Source: Ifrita kowaldi
Lineage: Eukaryota > Chordata > Aves > Passeriformes > Cinclosomatidae
NCBI GenBank assembly: GCA_013398055.1
Contig: VZRS01003934.1
Location: 248,001 to 312,000, forward strand
Direction: 5' to 3'
Length of the DNA: 64,000 bases
Shown: one piece after another, positions 1 to 15,600 of the stretch
Layout of the letters: each line of letters begins with the position of its first letter
Position numbering within the stretch: position 1 is the stretch's first letter
The notes under the pieces: model-generated
The model's input: the letters and a program-made list of their open reading frames with translations, nothing else
Told to the model about the DNA's origin: nothing
Databases searched by the model: none
Made by a program: the position numbers and the translations under genes

Positions 1-3991
<3,991 letters not shown>

Positions 3992-4716
3992 CTTTACCAA
4001 GTCCTGAGTCAGTGTCTGGCTGTGCTGTCCCCTTCCTGTACACTCGTACAGAGAAACGAACTCTGATTCTTGAACCATTCATATGAGGTTTATTAAAAGG
4101 AAAAATTGTTGTTACTGTAATCTTTGGCTACTTTCCAGTGATTTTTTTTTTTTAAATTTATCCATTTAATGGACATTGTAGACCATATAAATGTCTGGTT
4201 TTGCAAATTTATCTTTTAAACAAGATGTCTGCTGATATTATACTAACTTCTGCTTTCAGGAACTTGCATACACTTTTTGATTCCAGGAATAGGTATCTAC
4301 CTATTAGTGTTGCAATTTTTAGGAATGTACTTCTATCATTATTATGGTCACTATGTCTAGGGAAATAACTTGGTTCGGAAGGATTTGAAAATACTAATTT
4401 ATTCTCTGGCACTTCTACTATTGAGTAAAATTATTCTTGCTTTTTTTTTTCAGTCACTAGCCTCAAATTCCTTTATGGAAAGGAGAAAAAAATATTTTAT
4501 TTTCTTAGTGCTGCTAGTCATTTTTATGAATTCATTATCAGGAGGCCACATTGGGTGTGGAAATCTCACTCTATTACATTAAACTAAAAACCCCACAGCA
4601 AAATAACTAATGGCTGTCACTTTTGCCATCAGTGAAGAAATAATAATACTCTACAAACATGATTAAATTAGCTGCATAGTTCTTTCCCCAAAATATTTGT
4701 CCTACAGATTGTATGA

Positions 4717-4722
4717 AATAAA
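4717..4722 (+). terminator. Candidate PABIR2 poly(A) signal (proximal)
   Basis: Canonical AATAAA about 730 bases after the PABIR2 stop. Its use cannot be judged without transcript data. Confidence 0.4.
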
Positions 4723-5294
4723 CTCATTATTCAGCAAGATTTGGCCAGGAAGAATTAATCCACACCTCGATTGAAGATATACAGTGCAGATAACTAAGTT
4801 AATTAAACTACTGTGTAGGAGAACCATGTATGGCACCATCGATGTCTCCTGCGGCATTGAGGTCATAAGTATTTTTGTGCCTTAGGGGACATTGTTACAA
4901 AATTATGGAATGTAAACCAGAGGGGTGGGTGGGGAAAGTCCTTTGTGTACAGCTTGTTTATAGAGTGCTTACCCGAGTCTGTCAGCGGTGCTGCTTCCCT
5001 TAGTGTTCCTTTCCAAGGTGTGGCGGTGCTGGGGGCAGCCCCAGCTCCAAGGGGCAGCCGAGGTGACATGCTTTGCAGCTGCTCTGGACAGAGTTTGTCC
5101 CTTTGTTGGTCATGAGCAGAGCAAACAGCTCAGCAAATGTTTGATTCCTAAGGAAAGGCCTTGGATTGGATACGAGCTCTGCAAATTGCTTGGTGAAGGA
5201 GTTCTCTTTGAGCTATGAGTAGTCTTGATACAGTACCTTGGTCAGTCTGAGGTAGGAACAGATATTTTACTTTTTAAAGACTATAACGGGGCAA

Positions 5295-5300
5295 AATAAA
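5295..5300 (+). terminator. Candidate PABIR2 poly(A) signal (middle)
   Basis: Canonical AATAAA followed by GTTTGTAATCTACTGTGTTATG, whose GT/T-rich character suits a downstream element. Confidence 0.45.
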
Positions 5301-5794
5301 TCCGTTTGTAATCTACTGTGTTATGCTATTTATTATTTATAACTCTGTAAAAAGTCTGTGGTGATGAATTATAGTATTTTTTTATGATTGAATAAGTTTT
5401 TTATGTTCAGTAATTGCTGGCTGGTTTGTATTTAATACGCAACATTGTCTGCCAGAATCATAAGCTTCCATTTTTGAATGTAACATAAATGCTTTTGTTA
5501 CCTAAAAGTACAACTTGTGATCTTTCTGAAAGAAAATAGCACTGAATTTAAAGTAAGATTACGTGCTTTAGATGTGAGCACAATCTCTGGCAATACTGTC
5601 TGGCTAAAAGGGGAGGGGGAGAACCGTAGTTTTTTCTGCTCCGAAGAAGCCGTTGGGTATCCAGAAGATGTGTACATACCAGATTATTTTTAAAAGCGTT
5701 TCCATTGAATTGTAAGAAGCACCAGAATGGGCCAACAGTGGCACTATTACTTGTAATATCATTTCCACCTGTGGAGCATTAGTTCCCCGCTTCA

Positions 5795-5800
5795 AATAAA
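5795..5800 (+). terminator. Candidate PABIR2 poly(A) signal (distal)
   Basis: Canonical AATAAA followed at once by TGTGCATATTG and then GTCCATTCGTG. This is the most distal strong candidate before about 1.9 kb without an AATAAA. Confidence 0.45.
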
Positions 5801-5820
5801 TGTGCATATTGTAAAATATT

Positions 5821-8800
5821 GTCCATTCGTGCCATTCTTAAATGAGCTCTACAGTGTTGAATGTTAATTTTGTTTGTGTATGCACAGTGCTATTTCTTGA
5901 ATTTTTGATGTCTTAAGTCGCTTAATTACTTTTTTATTCATGCTTGTATCTTCTCTGCCTTCTTGGTGCTTAAGGAAGGCTGCTTTTCCATTTGCAAAAT
6001 ATTGATAAACAGTCTGTGATAAAATACAACCCTGCTACCTGTGCCCCAGTTCCCTTCTACTGTGCTTTTACCGGTACTGTGATTTAGAAATCTGAGTGAG
6101 GGGTGGCAGGACGGGGAAACCTATTGCATGCTTTCTTAAACCTGAGAAGAGCATAGTTATTGCTTAATTTTGGCTGATTTACCTGTACAATTGATGTATT
6201 CCAGATTTGTTTGTTAGTGGAGAGTCTTATCTGAGTGCTGACCTCTGTAAACATTAGAATGTAAGCTTCATAAAGCGAGCGCACCAACAGTCACTCTTGT
6301 TACAGCAGTTTTTTGTAGTGTTCTGGCTATTTCCCACTCCTGCAATGTCTTGTAAAAGACATTTCTCTTTTATAAAATGTATATGTAATGCACACACTCG
6401 CTGTGTCTGTTGTTTCAGAATGAATGGATGTCGCTGTGTAATAGGCCCGAGGCAGGCTCAGGTTCTCTTTCACACTCCTAACACAAGCAACTTGTTCATT
6501 TTGAAACAAAGTTTTCTAATATGCTGATTATTATACTTGCACTTAGCTGCATTTGAGTTGCCACGGCTTAGAGGGTTGATTGATATTGTAGCATACTCTG
6601 ACTAAAACTGACTAAAAGTTGAGTGTCTGGATTTGTTACCTGCTTTGTCTGAGGGGATTAGGTACCAGTTGGGAAAGAAGGCCAGCCGGTGCTGGTAGTC
6701 AGATTTAATGTGTAACTACGGACATTTAACAACTGGTTTTTATGACTTCACCAGACTTATTTCTGCTGAATTGCCATGATGAGAGTCTGAGAATTCCTGT
6801 CTTTCTCCCACTTCCTTCTTTTTATAAGGAATCATTAGTGCATATCTGTTGCTGAGAATCACAGTGATGAGTCACCTTCAATGTTGTAATAGTTGAGAAC
6901 TAAGTTAAAATACCTGTATAATTCAAGCAGCATTTTAGATGGACTATTTTTAATATGTGAATTAGCACAGCATTACGGCAATGGTCTTTGTACAGCTCAT
7001 TGACCAGCACTGCCTTTAGATCATATCCAGAGCCCGCTGAATCCTCATTTCATGGGCTTAAAATGCTGGAAGGATTTTACCAATGGTTTAGAAAAATGTG
7101 TGTGTCAGCTGTGGAACTCTATGTTTTGATAATATCAAGTGTTCTGCATCAGGAAGTGGATCACAGTGTGCATGTTCTCCTTCATTGAATTTCAAATTGG
7201 GGGATCATGGGCCCAAAAGCCTGTATTTAAGGGGCTATTTTTCTGACTGTATGTGATTAAATACTTTCTCCTACAATGAAAGTAATTAAACTGTCAGTGC
7301 GTGAGGATGTAAATCTGAGTTCTGCAGACTTTATTGGAAAACTCAAAGAGCACAAGGAGCTCTACACTGCCTAAAAACACTAAAGCGGGATTTTTTAAGT
7401 TTTGTAAGTCGTGATAAAAATACAGAATTCATTTTAACAACTCAAAATGCTAAAAACATTTTAAATGCAAGGCTTTGGCTTGGCATGTTTCTCCAGGCAG
7501 GTCCCCGCTGAGGGCTGTATGCAGAGGTGAACCTGAGCAGGCTCAGGCAGATTTGGAACTCAGGTTCTAGTGCACAAATACAATAGACTGGCCCAGGGAA
7601 ATTATTTTTTGCAAATATTCACATTCTTAATCTGTAGACTCTGCTAGTACATTGTGTGACAACAAAGATGAGAACTTGTTTTTCCTGGAAGGAATTTTGT
7701 CTGCATATAATTTTCCTAGTAACTTCATCATAAAAAAGCTTTGAATAAACACAAGTTTAAGAATTCCATTAAGTCATAGGCCTGTTGCATTTGCTTTTTT
7801 GGGGTAAAGGCCAAGGAGTATTTTTGGAGCTATACAGACTGCCCCTTGTATTTCAAGGCTATTATATGAGTAGCAGCTGTCCATAGTAGATGGAGAGGGA
7901 CTTTGCCTATCATTCAGTATTTCAGTCTCTCTTGAGGCCTGTTAAATAATCCTTAGCAAATTCAGTGTAAGATGGTCACCAGAGGTACCAGAAGACCCAG
8001 TGAGAAGGAAGTAGTGACTTGCTCCTCTGACTATAAGTTAAGAGTTTTAGCCTTGAGTTAATCTTACCCAGCTAATTTTTCAAAGGAAAAACACATTTTC
8101 CAGGCAACTGAGACTTTTCATGGGGGTCCGCCCTGTTCAGACTTGGAGGAAAAGGGTCCTTGTGGGCATTTCTAGGGCTGTTTTGCTTAATCTACTCCAA
8201 AAAAAGGGACCTGTGCTTGCCCATCAGAATTGGAGTAGCATTGTCTCAGTTCCAGCTGGTTTTGGGGAGGGCAGGGATTTGGTGTTTGGGTTTCCTTAAA
8301 GGCTGGTTATCTAACTCTCCAAGGTCCCAACAAGGTCCTTTGGTATCAGGCTAAAATCAGATGTTGTTTTAGGGCAAGTCTGTTTTCTGAGGGAGTAATT
8401 ATGCTGCAATGCTGGTTTAAGGGTGACAGCTGAGGTTTGCTTCCTGCTGTATTATGCTGTTCCCATAAATGCAAAGGCACAGAAGCCACTGTAAAGTGTC
8501 CCTGTACCTCAAGGCTATCCCTTTATCCCTTTAGAGTGGACTGGGCACTTGGCGGAAGTCTCTTGTTTCAATCCAAACCCTTTTTGCATTCAAGCTGCTT
8601 TTTATTACTTACTCTTAGATCTTAAAGCCTTTCGGTTTGAGTCTTGCCTCTGATTAGCATGCCAGGGCCAGCATTTCTTTTTAAACCTGGAGCAACTTGG
8701 TTTGTTGTTCTTGCATTATAAAGTTTGGAGATGGGGAGGAGGTGGGTTCTGGCTATTAACAAAGAATGCATGTTAGCTTGGATGATCACAAAAGGTTGTG

Positions 8801-10320
8801 GGGGTTTAAAAGAAATGAGACCTGAAAACACAGAATAAAGAAATGCCTATTTTTAGTGAACCAATTTGGCTGGTTTGATACCAGGCCCTTTCTCTAAACA
8901 CAGGCAATAGTCTTTTGAATATATTTTTAGTAGCAGCAACAAAACCCAATGTGCTTCCACCTCCAAAGTCTTTGTACTGTAAAGTAAGAATTTATTACTG
9001 AAAGACCGTAAGTTTTGTTCATCTCTAACCAACCAGGCCAGGTCTCCCTCAGTCTCTGAATAAGTTTGCAGTAACAGTCCCTGTGATTCAACAGGCCAGT
9101 TAGAGACACCAGGCTGTCGAGCAGTTCCTGTCTGTCTAAAAAGCATCTTACACTGTACAAGAATTCTAACACTATTGTTCTTCCTTAGCTTATTTCTGAG
9201 GGCCATAAAATTTTATTACCTTTTTTACAAACACAATTATTATTTACTCTTAATTGCTATAGGTTGCCTATCTTACTAAACAGCTGTGGTAAAATTCCTG
9301 GTGGACTCTTGCCTGTCTCTCGTCTTGGGGTATAACAGACTTTGGGATTTTTGATTATTTTTCAGATAAGGCAATGTTTTCTGGAAGAATTATCCGTTGT
9401 GTTTTGATTCCGCAAGGCGTTTGGATATAGTTTATGCAGAAGTAAGTCCTATTTAACAACATGAGTTAAATGAATCTTGGAGACAATGACATGAGATTAT
9501 TTTTTCAGAAGATGAGTAGTTTAACCCCTGCATTACCTAACAAAACCTTCTGCATTCTGCCACCACTTTTGAACTTCCACCAAAGTTGAGTAAGTTGGCA
9601 GAAGCTCCCGGCTATTATTTGTGTTTGGATAGTTTATAACAGAGATTACAAAAACCCTATTGTGCTAGAACAAAATTTTTTTTCCTTCCCCAAAATAATT
9701 TACAATTTAAATTTATCATGAGAACTGTAATCATTCATCAATGCAATGTGTGCTCAACAATTTTTTCATTATGCAAAAATTAGTATTTGTGATAGCCAGG
9801 TAGAAAGCAGGTGGTATTAAAAACTGTCAGCCCAAGTAAAATAAAGAATGTAATGGAAGTTAACTAGTCCAGAATCTTAATATAAATGTTGGATCTAGCA
9901 TCTGACAAAGCTCTGCAAGCCCCTAAAATTTTGGGAAAATTCAGCTACTGCCATGAACTAAACAGCTCTTTCTCAAACCTAGTTTAAGGTCAACGCTTCC
10001 CTATTTATGACCAGAACCTCCAAGAATTTGGAAGAAAAATAAATGTGTAAAGGGGGAGCTAGAATGAAAATGCCTCTGTGCCTATGATGTATGAGTACTA
10101 GTTTAAAAAATGTTACAAAGTACAGTGAGTTGGGACAAATGTGCTTTGAATAAGAGTTGAGGATGTGCTATGTAGAGTACATGTAACATCTTGTTCGTGT
10201 GCAAAGACAGACTGTGAAAAAAACAGCTTTGTGTGGGAGAAGCAACATCAAAGGCCCTGAAAGAACTAGTGCTGTAATAGGAAACATTTGCCTTTTGAGG
10301 GCTCTTTTTTATTTTCCGCG
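5821..10320. other. AT-rich intergenic stretch (or extended PABIR2 3' UTR)
   Basis: No coding exon, RNA gene or recognised repeat was seen on either strand. Open frames are short (up to about 117 codons), overlap on both strands and lack similarity. The composition matches the PABIR2 end of the window. AATAAA at 7744-7749 could serve a long 3' UTR form. Confidence 0.6.
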
Positions 10321-10363
10321 CCCCCCCCCCCCCCCCCCTAAAACCCGCCACCACAGCCANNNN
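10321..10363. other. Poly-C run and 4-base assembly gap
   Basis: Eighteen consecutive C (10321-10338) are followed by a short CpG-bearing segment and NNNN at 10360-10363. The C run probably stalled sequencing or polishing. The local sequence and any ORF crossing it are unreliable. Confidence 0.97.
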
Positions 10364-12559
10364 CCTGACAGCTGAGCAATGTAAGGAGAATGGGTAGGGT
10401 GAGCTGGATGGGCAACAAGGAGGGATATGGAGGGCCAGCTGAATTTGTATGGGATTGCCCAACTTCCCTCCTGCCCCCTTCACATGGAGTCTGCATCAAC
10501 CTTAAAGGCTGTGGTAGTGTTTGCTGGACAACCAAAGCAAGGCTGGAAGCTCAGCTGCATGTCTTTAGCTGAAAAGTTAGTGCACAGGATTGTCAGCTTC
10601 TGTCAAACATGTCCTAGAGGTGGGCAAAACTCTTCATGGGGGCAGAGCAGGAATGAGGGGAAGGGGAATTAAGAGTGTACGAGTGGGACGAAGATGCCCC
10701 GGAAGCTCTGGGCACTGTGGGAGAGCACAAGGGAGCTGGTGGGACAAGGAACTGCAGACAAAGCGCTGTAACTGAGCAGGGGGAGGAATGTCACCCAGCA
10801 GGAAGGAGGTGGCATGGCAGCAGGCTGCTGCACACACTTGGTGTGGAGAAAGCGATGGTTTTCCTGCAGAGTGTCAGGGTTATCCTTGCTGCCAACAGAA
10901 GGTTCATGCTGAGGAAGAAAGGTTGTGGTACAGCTGCATGCAGGCAGCAACCTGCCACAGCCACATCCTACAGCCTGCACCTCTCTGGGTGTTTTTTGGG
11001 GAGTAGCAGAACGTTTTCAGCCTTACTTTACATTAGCAACAAAGAAAATCGAGCATGAAGGACTTGGAGCAAGCATCAGTGCCAGCAAACAGCGCATCCC
11101 TGACTGTGCTGGGAGCTTTGGACCAGCTGGGGAAAGTTTGTGGGGATCTGGATGGCCACGGGATGGCGTCTCGTGGCTTGCAAAGCACAGGACGGTGTTT
11201 CGTGAGCAGTGGTAAATAGTGCCTGAAGTGCTCTGAACTGCACTCACCCTGCAGCTTCTGTTGCTAGAAGCTTCTAATGTTTTCTTGCTTTTCACTCACA
11301 ACATAACCTCTTCCTTCAGAGTCAACACTAACTTCCCAGAGTGAGGGTTTGGAATTCTTCATGCTAATAACCTTAAAGCTGATTAAAAAAAGGTTCTCTG
11401 TGGCTGTAAGGATAACGCAATCCCGTGCTAGAGGGGACTTGGATCAAATTTACTGACGACCTGAAATGAATGAGTAGGCCCTGCTCACAGTAAGAGAGCT
11501 TTCCTAGGAGTACATTGCACATTGGCTCTTTTTCCAGCCCCGTGGAGCCTTTCAGGAGCCTGCTGTGGCACATTTCGGTCGGGTTTAGGAGATTGCAGTG
11601 TACAAGCTGGGTTTTTTCCCAAGTGCTGATGCTGCAATGTTCCCATCAGACGCCTGCAGGAAGCATCTTCCTGTTCTTTCTCTGAGTGGGCACACACAGA
11701 CCTGGATCTTGGAGAAGATACAGCGGCTTCAGCTCTGTAACCTGCAGCCCACAGGGAATGCCTGTCTGCATGGAGAGTGTCCAGCCATGGAGCTGTGCTC
11801 TGGTGCCCTGTCCAGGTGAGCGCTCAGGTAAGGCTGGCCAGAATGGGTCTGCTGCTGCTTTTCACAGAGATTGGGTTATTTACTGAAAACCAAGGTGTAA
11901 AACGGGGCAGCACCAGCTCTGGGCTGTGTGTGAGAGCTGCCTGCAGGGTCACAGTGTGGGCTGGGATGGTCCAGCTGCTGCCTTCCAGCTCTGTGACCGT
12001 ATCCAGTCTGGAAAGGAGCTGGGGGGAGGTGGGGGAGCTCCATGATCTTCACAAAGGGCTTTGAGATCCCTCCACAGCAAGTGCTGTGCTGGGGCTGAGT
12101 ACTATCAGCACTACTGCTGCTGGGAATTCTGGTTTGGCCCCTGGATCAGTGACTGGCCTTGTTGTGCCTGTGCTGCACGTAGTTTTGACTGGAGCTGGGA
12201 GCGGTTTCTCTGCTCCTTCATAGTTTGCCTTCTCCTTCGCACGTCTCCAGCAGGAAGTGCAGATTCAGCAGGCATTGTATGCCTCAGCAGCCTGCCAGCT
12301 GCCTTGCTGAAGCTAATTCACAATTCAAGTCACTCTTGATAAGTTTGCAAACAATGTGCAGTGATTTCTGAGCTAGATAGCAGCTGAGCTGAACTCCTCC
12401 ACTTCCACCCTGTCAGTTGGACAAAGCTCTGCACTTACTTTGTAAGGCTCATGGGTCAAACGTGGCCTCAATATTTTGTGCTTCTGCAATGTTTCATACA
12501 GTTCTTATTTGTTTAGGAGTAGCTTTGAGTGTCATCATTATTATTGAAACCCTCCAATG
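10364..12559. other. Intergenic, no recognised feature
   Basis: GC content rises compared with the first 10 kb. Many overlapping open frames of 60-130 codons occur on both strands, a pattern expected of GC-richer non-coding DNA. None shows a family motif or consistent splice sites. Confidence 0.6.
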
Positions 12560-12665
12560 GGTGTGTGGAGACGCAGAGAGGGCATATGGTTAGTGTTGGT
12601 TGAACATGAGTCAGAAATTGAACCCAGGACTTCTGACTGGCAGTTTAGTTCTTTGATCATTGGAT
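12560..12665 (+). repeat. MIR-like ancient SINE remnant
   Basis: The stretch has in order the landmarks of a MIR 3' half: GCAGAGAGGG near 12573, then TGGTTAGTG, TGAGTCAGAAATTGAACCCAG and a CTTCTGACT block ending near 12640. In MIR consensus these correspond to 'cacagagaggttaag', 'agctagtaagtggcagag', 'gaacccaggt' and 'tctgactcc'. The copy is very diverged and was assigned by eye only. Confidence 0.5.
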
Positions 12666-15600
12666 GATTGTGTTGCACCCTCTATAACACACTGGAATAG
12701 CCTGGGAATTTCACTGGGAATAACTCCAGTGAAAACAAGAGCAACATTTTTTTCTTCAGCTAACTTCATGTGGCAGCCACTGGAAGTGTGCTCTGAGGAA
12801 CTGGCCCAGAGGAAGCGACTCTGCACTCGTGGCTCATCAGCCCTGGCAGGAAACAGCAGGTCAAAGTTAGAAGGAACTTACTTAAAAGCTAATGAGTGAG
12901 TGGTGCAGCAAGCACTGCAAGAAAGCAGGGCTCAACAGTCAACAGGGGAGCTTGGGGTTCTCTGTCTCCATCCTTCTTCCACTTCCTCTCTTCTTGTTCA
13001 CATCTGTTTAACCAGACAGATGCCAAGGTGATGATCTATTGAATGAGAATTTGTAGGTGAGACTGTGCCCTCTCCTGATCTGAGCACAGCTCCCTCTGAA
13101 AAATGGGGCTAATGCAGAAAACACACTGTTTAATCTTACTCAGTATGTTTTTATGAAATGAAATTAAATCCTCATGACTCTGTATCTCAGCTTGGCAGAT
13201 ACTGGTTTTTTTTCAGACGTGTAAGGTCAGTAGTCACAAGTGTAGCAGCCTAAAACTGCAGGGTTTGACCATTCTATGCAAAAATCGGTACAATACGGTG
13301 GCAGAAACAGGAATATATATTGCTTCTGCCAGATGACAGCAGAGTTTTTTTCCTAGGTAGGCTTTGGGAAGCCCTCCTTGGTGCACTTTCCAAAGGGCAC
13401 AAGGTCACATCACAAGTAGACTTACAATTTGGAGTGAATTTGTCTCTGTGCCATGAGTTGGGTCGGGTTTTTTTTTTTTTTATGTCTCCTTTAGTATTGG
13501 GATTGAAAATTCAAGTTGGAGAAACGTGAAAGCAATTGGGCCTAATCCATTCCTGTTGTTACTCTTTTTGTTTTCGCTGGAGTTACTCCAAGGCTGAATT
13601 CAGCATATGATGAACAACTTGTTCTCCAAAGTTGGAACTTAGGGGAGTAGGTTTTAGAGACGATCACGCAACTCTGGGACTTCTTCTCAAACAGCTGAAG
13701 CTCCCACAAGAGAGACGATATTTGGTGAGTTCAGGTTATTGAATTTAGTACAAGATTCTAGTAATAAGCCCTCTAGTCATAATAAGACATTATTATCCCT
13801 TAGAAGAATTACTTGAATAAAACCCAACTGCTTGCTTAGATTAGATGGAAAAATCCTATTGATGTCACTTACCAGCCAGCTGCACAGATACCAACCTTTA
13901 GCAAACACAAGTGGTTCTGAGCCTGGTAATCCTCATCCTGCTCCCTTTCCTCTCATGTTTTCTGGGACCAGCCCCTTCAGGGTTGCTGCCTGTGAAATGT
14001 TAACTGCTGCTCATGCGCTGAACATCTCAGCTGCAGCCCAGGGAAGTCTCCAGAGAGGTTACAAGCCCTAATTCTGTCTTGGTTAGATGGGAAAAGGAGG
14101 GTGCTATGGAGAAGCTGAGTGTAACCAGCTGAGGACTAGGTGCTGTTTATTTGAGTTTGGGGGTTTTTTTGGTTTGCATTTTTTTGGGGGGTGATCAAGG
14201 ATATTGCTGTTAAGAACTAAGATGAAACTCCTTACAAATTTGCAAGATGAACCAGTCCTCACTGCTGGTTAATTCCTCCTGTGTTCCTGTGAGCTGTTGG
14301 AGGGGTCATGTCAGAGGCAAGATCCCCATGGTGAAATTAAGCTTTTCCTTCTTGGAGAAATAACCATTACTGTCTCTCTGGCTCACTCTGTTTCATTTAC
14401 TTTCTAAATAACTTAGATCACAAAGGGCTCCAGGAGGGGTGCAGCTCTTCCAAAGAAAAGGCCTGGATGACTTTCTCAAATTTAAGAGAGTCTTGTGAAA
14501 GTTGTGCTTCCTGCCCTTGCCCAGAGAAGAGGATTTATAACAGATGCTTCTGCAGCCTCCACTGTGTGTGATTTGGAAGGTGGAGGATACACCAATCTTG
14601 CTGTGCTTGGGAGGCCAGGGCAGCTTTCTGCTGAACAACACAAGTCCTGGCTGACTAACAGACAATCCCAGAGCCCAGTTGACACTGAGATCCCCTTCTT
14701 GCATGAGCTCCGGTGTGTTGGGGCACATCTCCTCACCAGCTTTGCTCAGGTAGTTTCCAGTGCCACAGCCATGGCATGTCCTTGGTCTTGCTGAGGTTGA
14801 GCGCTTCTCTGTTACCCTTTGCTTTTCACCTTCTTCCTCCTCTACTTCTGACCCAGGGCGGGGGATGCCAGCTGCTCTCCCTGCTGCTTCTCCTTCCAGA
14901 CTGACTGTATTTTCAGTGTTCCAAGCTGCAGTTTGTACCCCCACAGCCCTGACTAACAGGGATGGTACAGAACATGCTAACAATAGAAACAGCACTACAG
15001 GAAGGGGCATTTATAGTGCTTATTACACATAATTAGGACTAGAGGAAGTGCTTCCTTAATGCCTCAGCTGATGCACAGATTGAAATACTTTCTTCAGCAG
15101 TTAGATACTTAGGAAGTGGCAAGGAAGAACCCCTCAGTTTTAAAACCAAAATAAAACAACTTCCACTGTTACTTGTCTTGACCTATTTCTCTCCACAGCA
15201 GAAAATGCTAATAAGCTTGTCAGGGTAATGTTCAATGAGATGCTGTTTTGCTTAGATCTGAGGAGATTTAGGGAGAAGGCAGAAAATTTGATGTATTCTA
15301 CACAGTTACTGACCCCAAGGGCAGTGGAGCAAACACCAGGTAGCCAAGAAAAGCAGAAAGAATAGTTAAAATCTTACAAACCACAATGCAGAGGGATTAT
15401 CACACCAAACTTTGGTTAAAATTTACATGGCAAAGAGGATCTTTGTCTTCTCGGAACTGCAACTCCTACTGTTTGTCCACCATGCTGCTCCAAGACATAA
15501 CCACTTCCCCAACTTTACTTGGTCATCACGAGGGCTGTAATTTGGACCAAGGCTTTAACACTAAACCAAGCACGTTTTTGCCCAGCCTAAGCACAGGGCA

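Larger units (their letters stand above)
3992..5820 (+). other. PABIR2: PABIR2 3' UTR (end uncertain)
   Basis: AT-rich sequence directly after the stop codon, with no further acceptor before the poly(A) signals. AATAAA occurs at 4717-4722, 5295-5300 and 5795-5800. The last is followed within about 30 bases by TG/T-rich sequence (TGTGCATATTG). I take 5820 as the outer likely end, with shorter alternatives after the first two signals. A further AATAAA at 7744-7749 means a longer form cannot be excluded. A miR-15/16-type seed match lies at 4989-4995. The ORFs here are short and lack similarity. Confidence 0.6.

Noticed and set aside
14393..15010. Minus-strand ORF of 205 codons starting with a hydrophobic, signal-peptide-like segment
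   Set aside because: The start resembles a signal peptide, but the rest has no domain or cysteine pattern. No splice sites or poly(A) context support a gene, and plus-strand frames overlap it.
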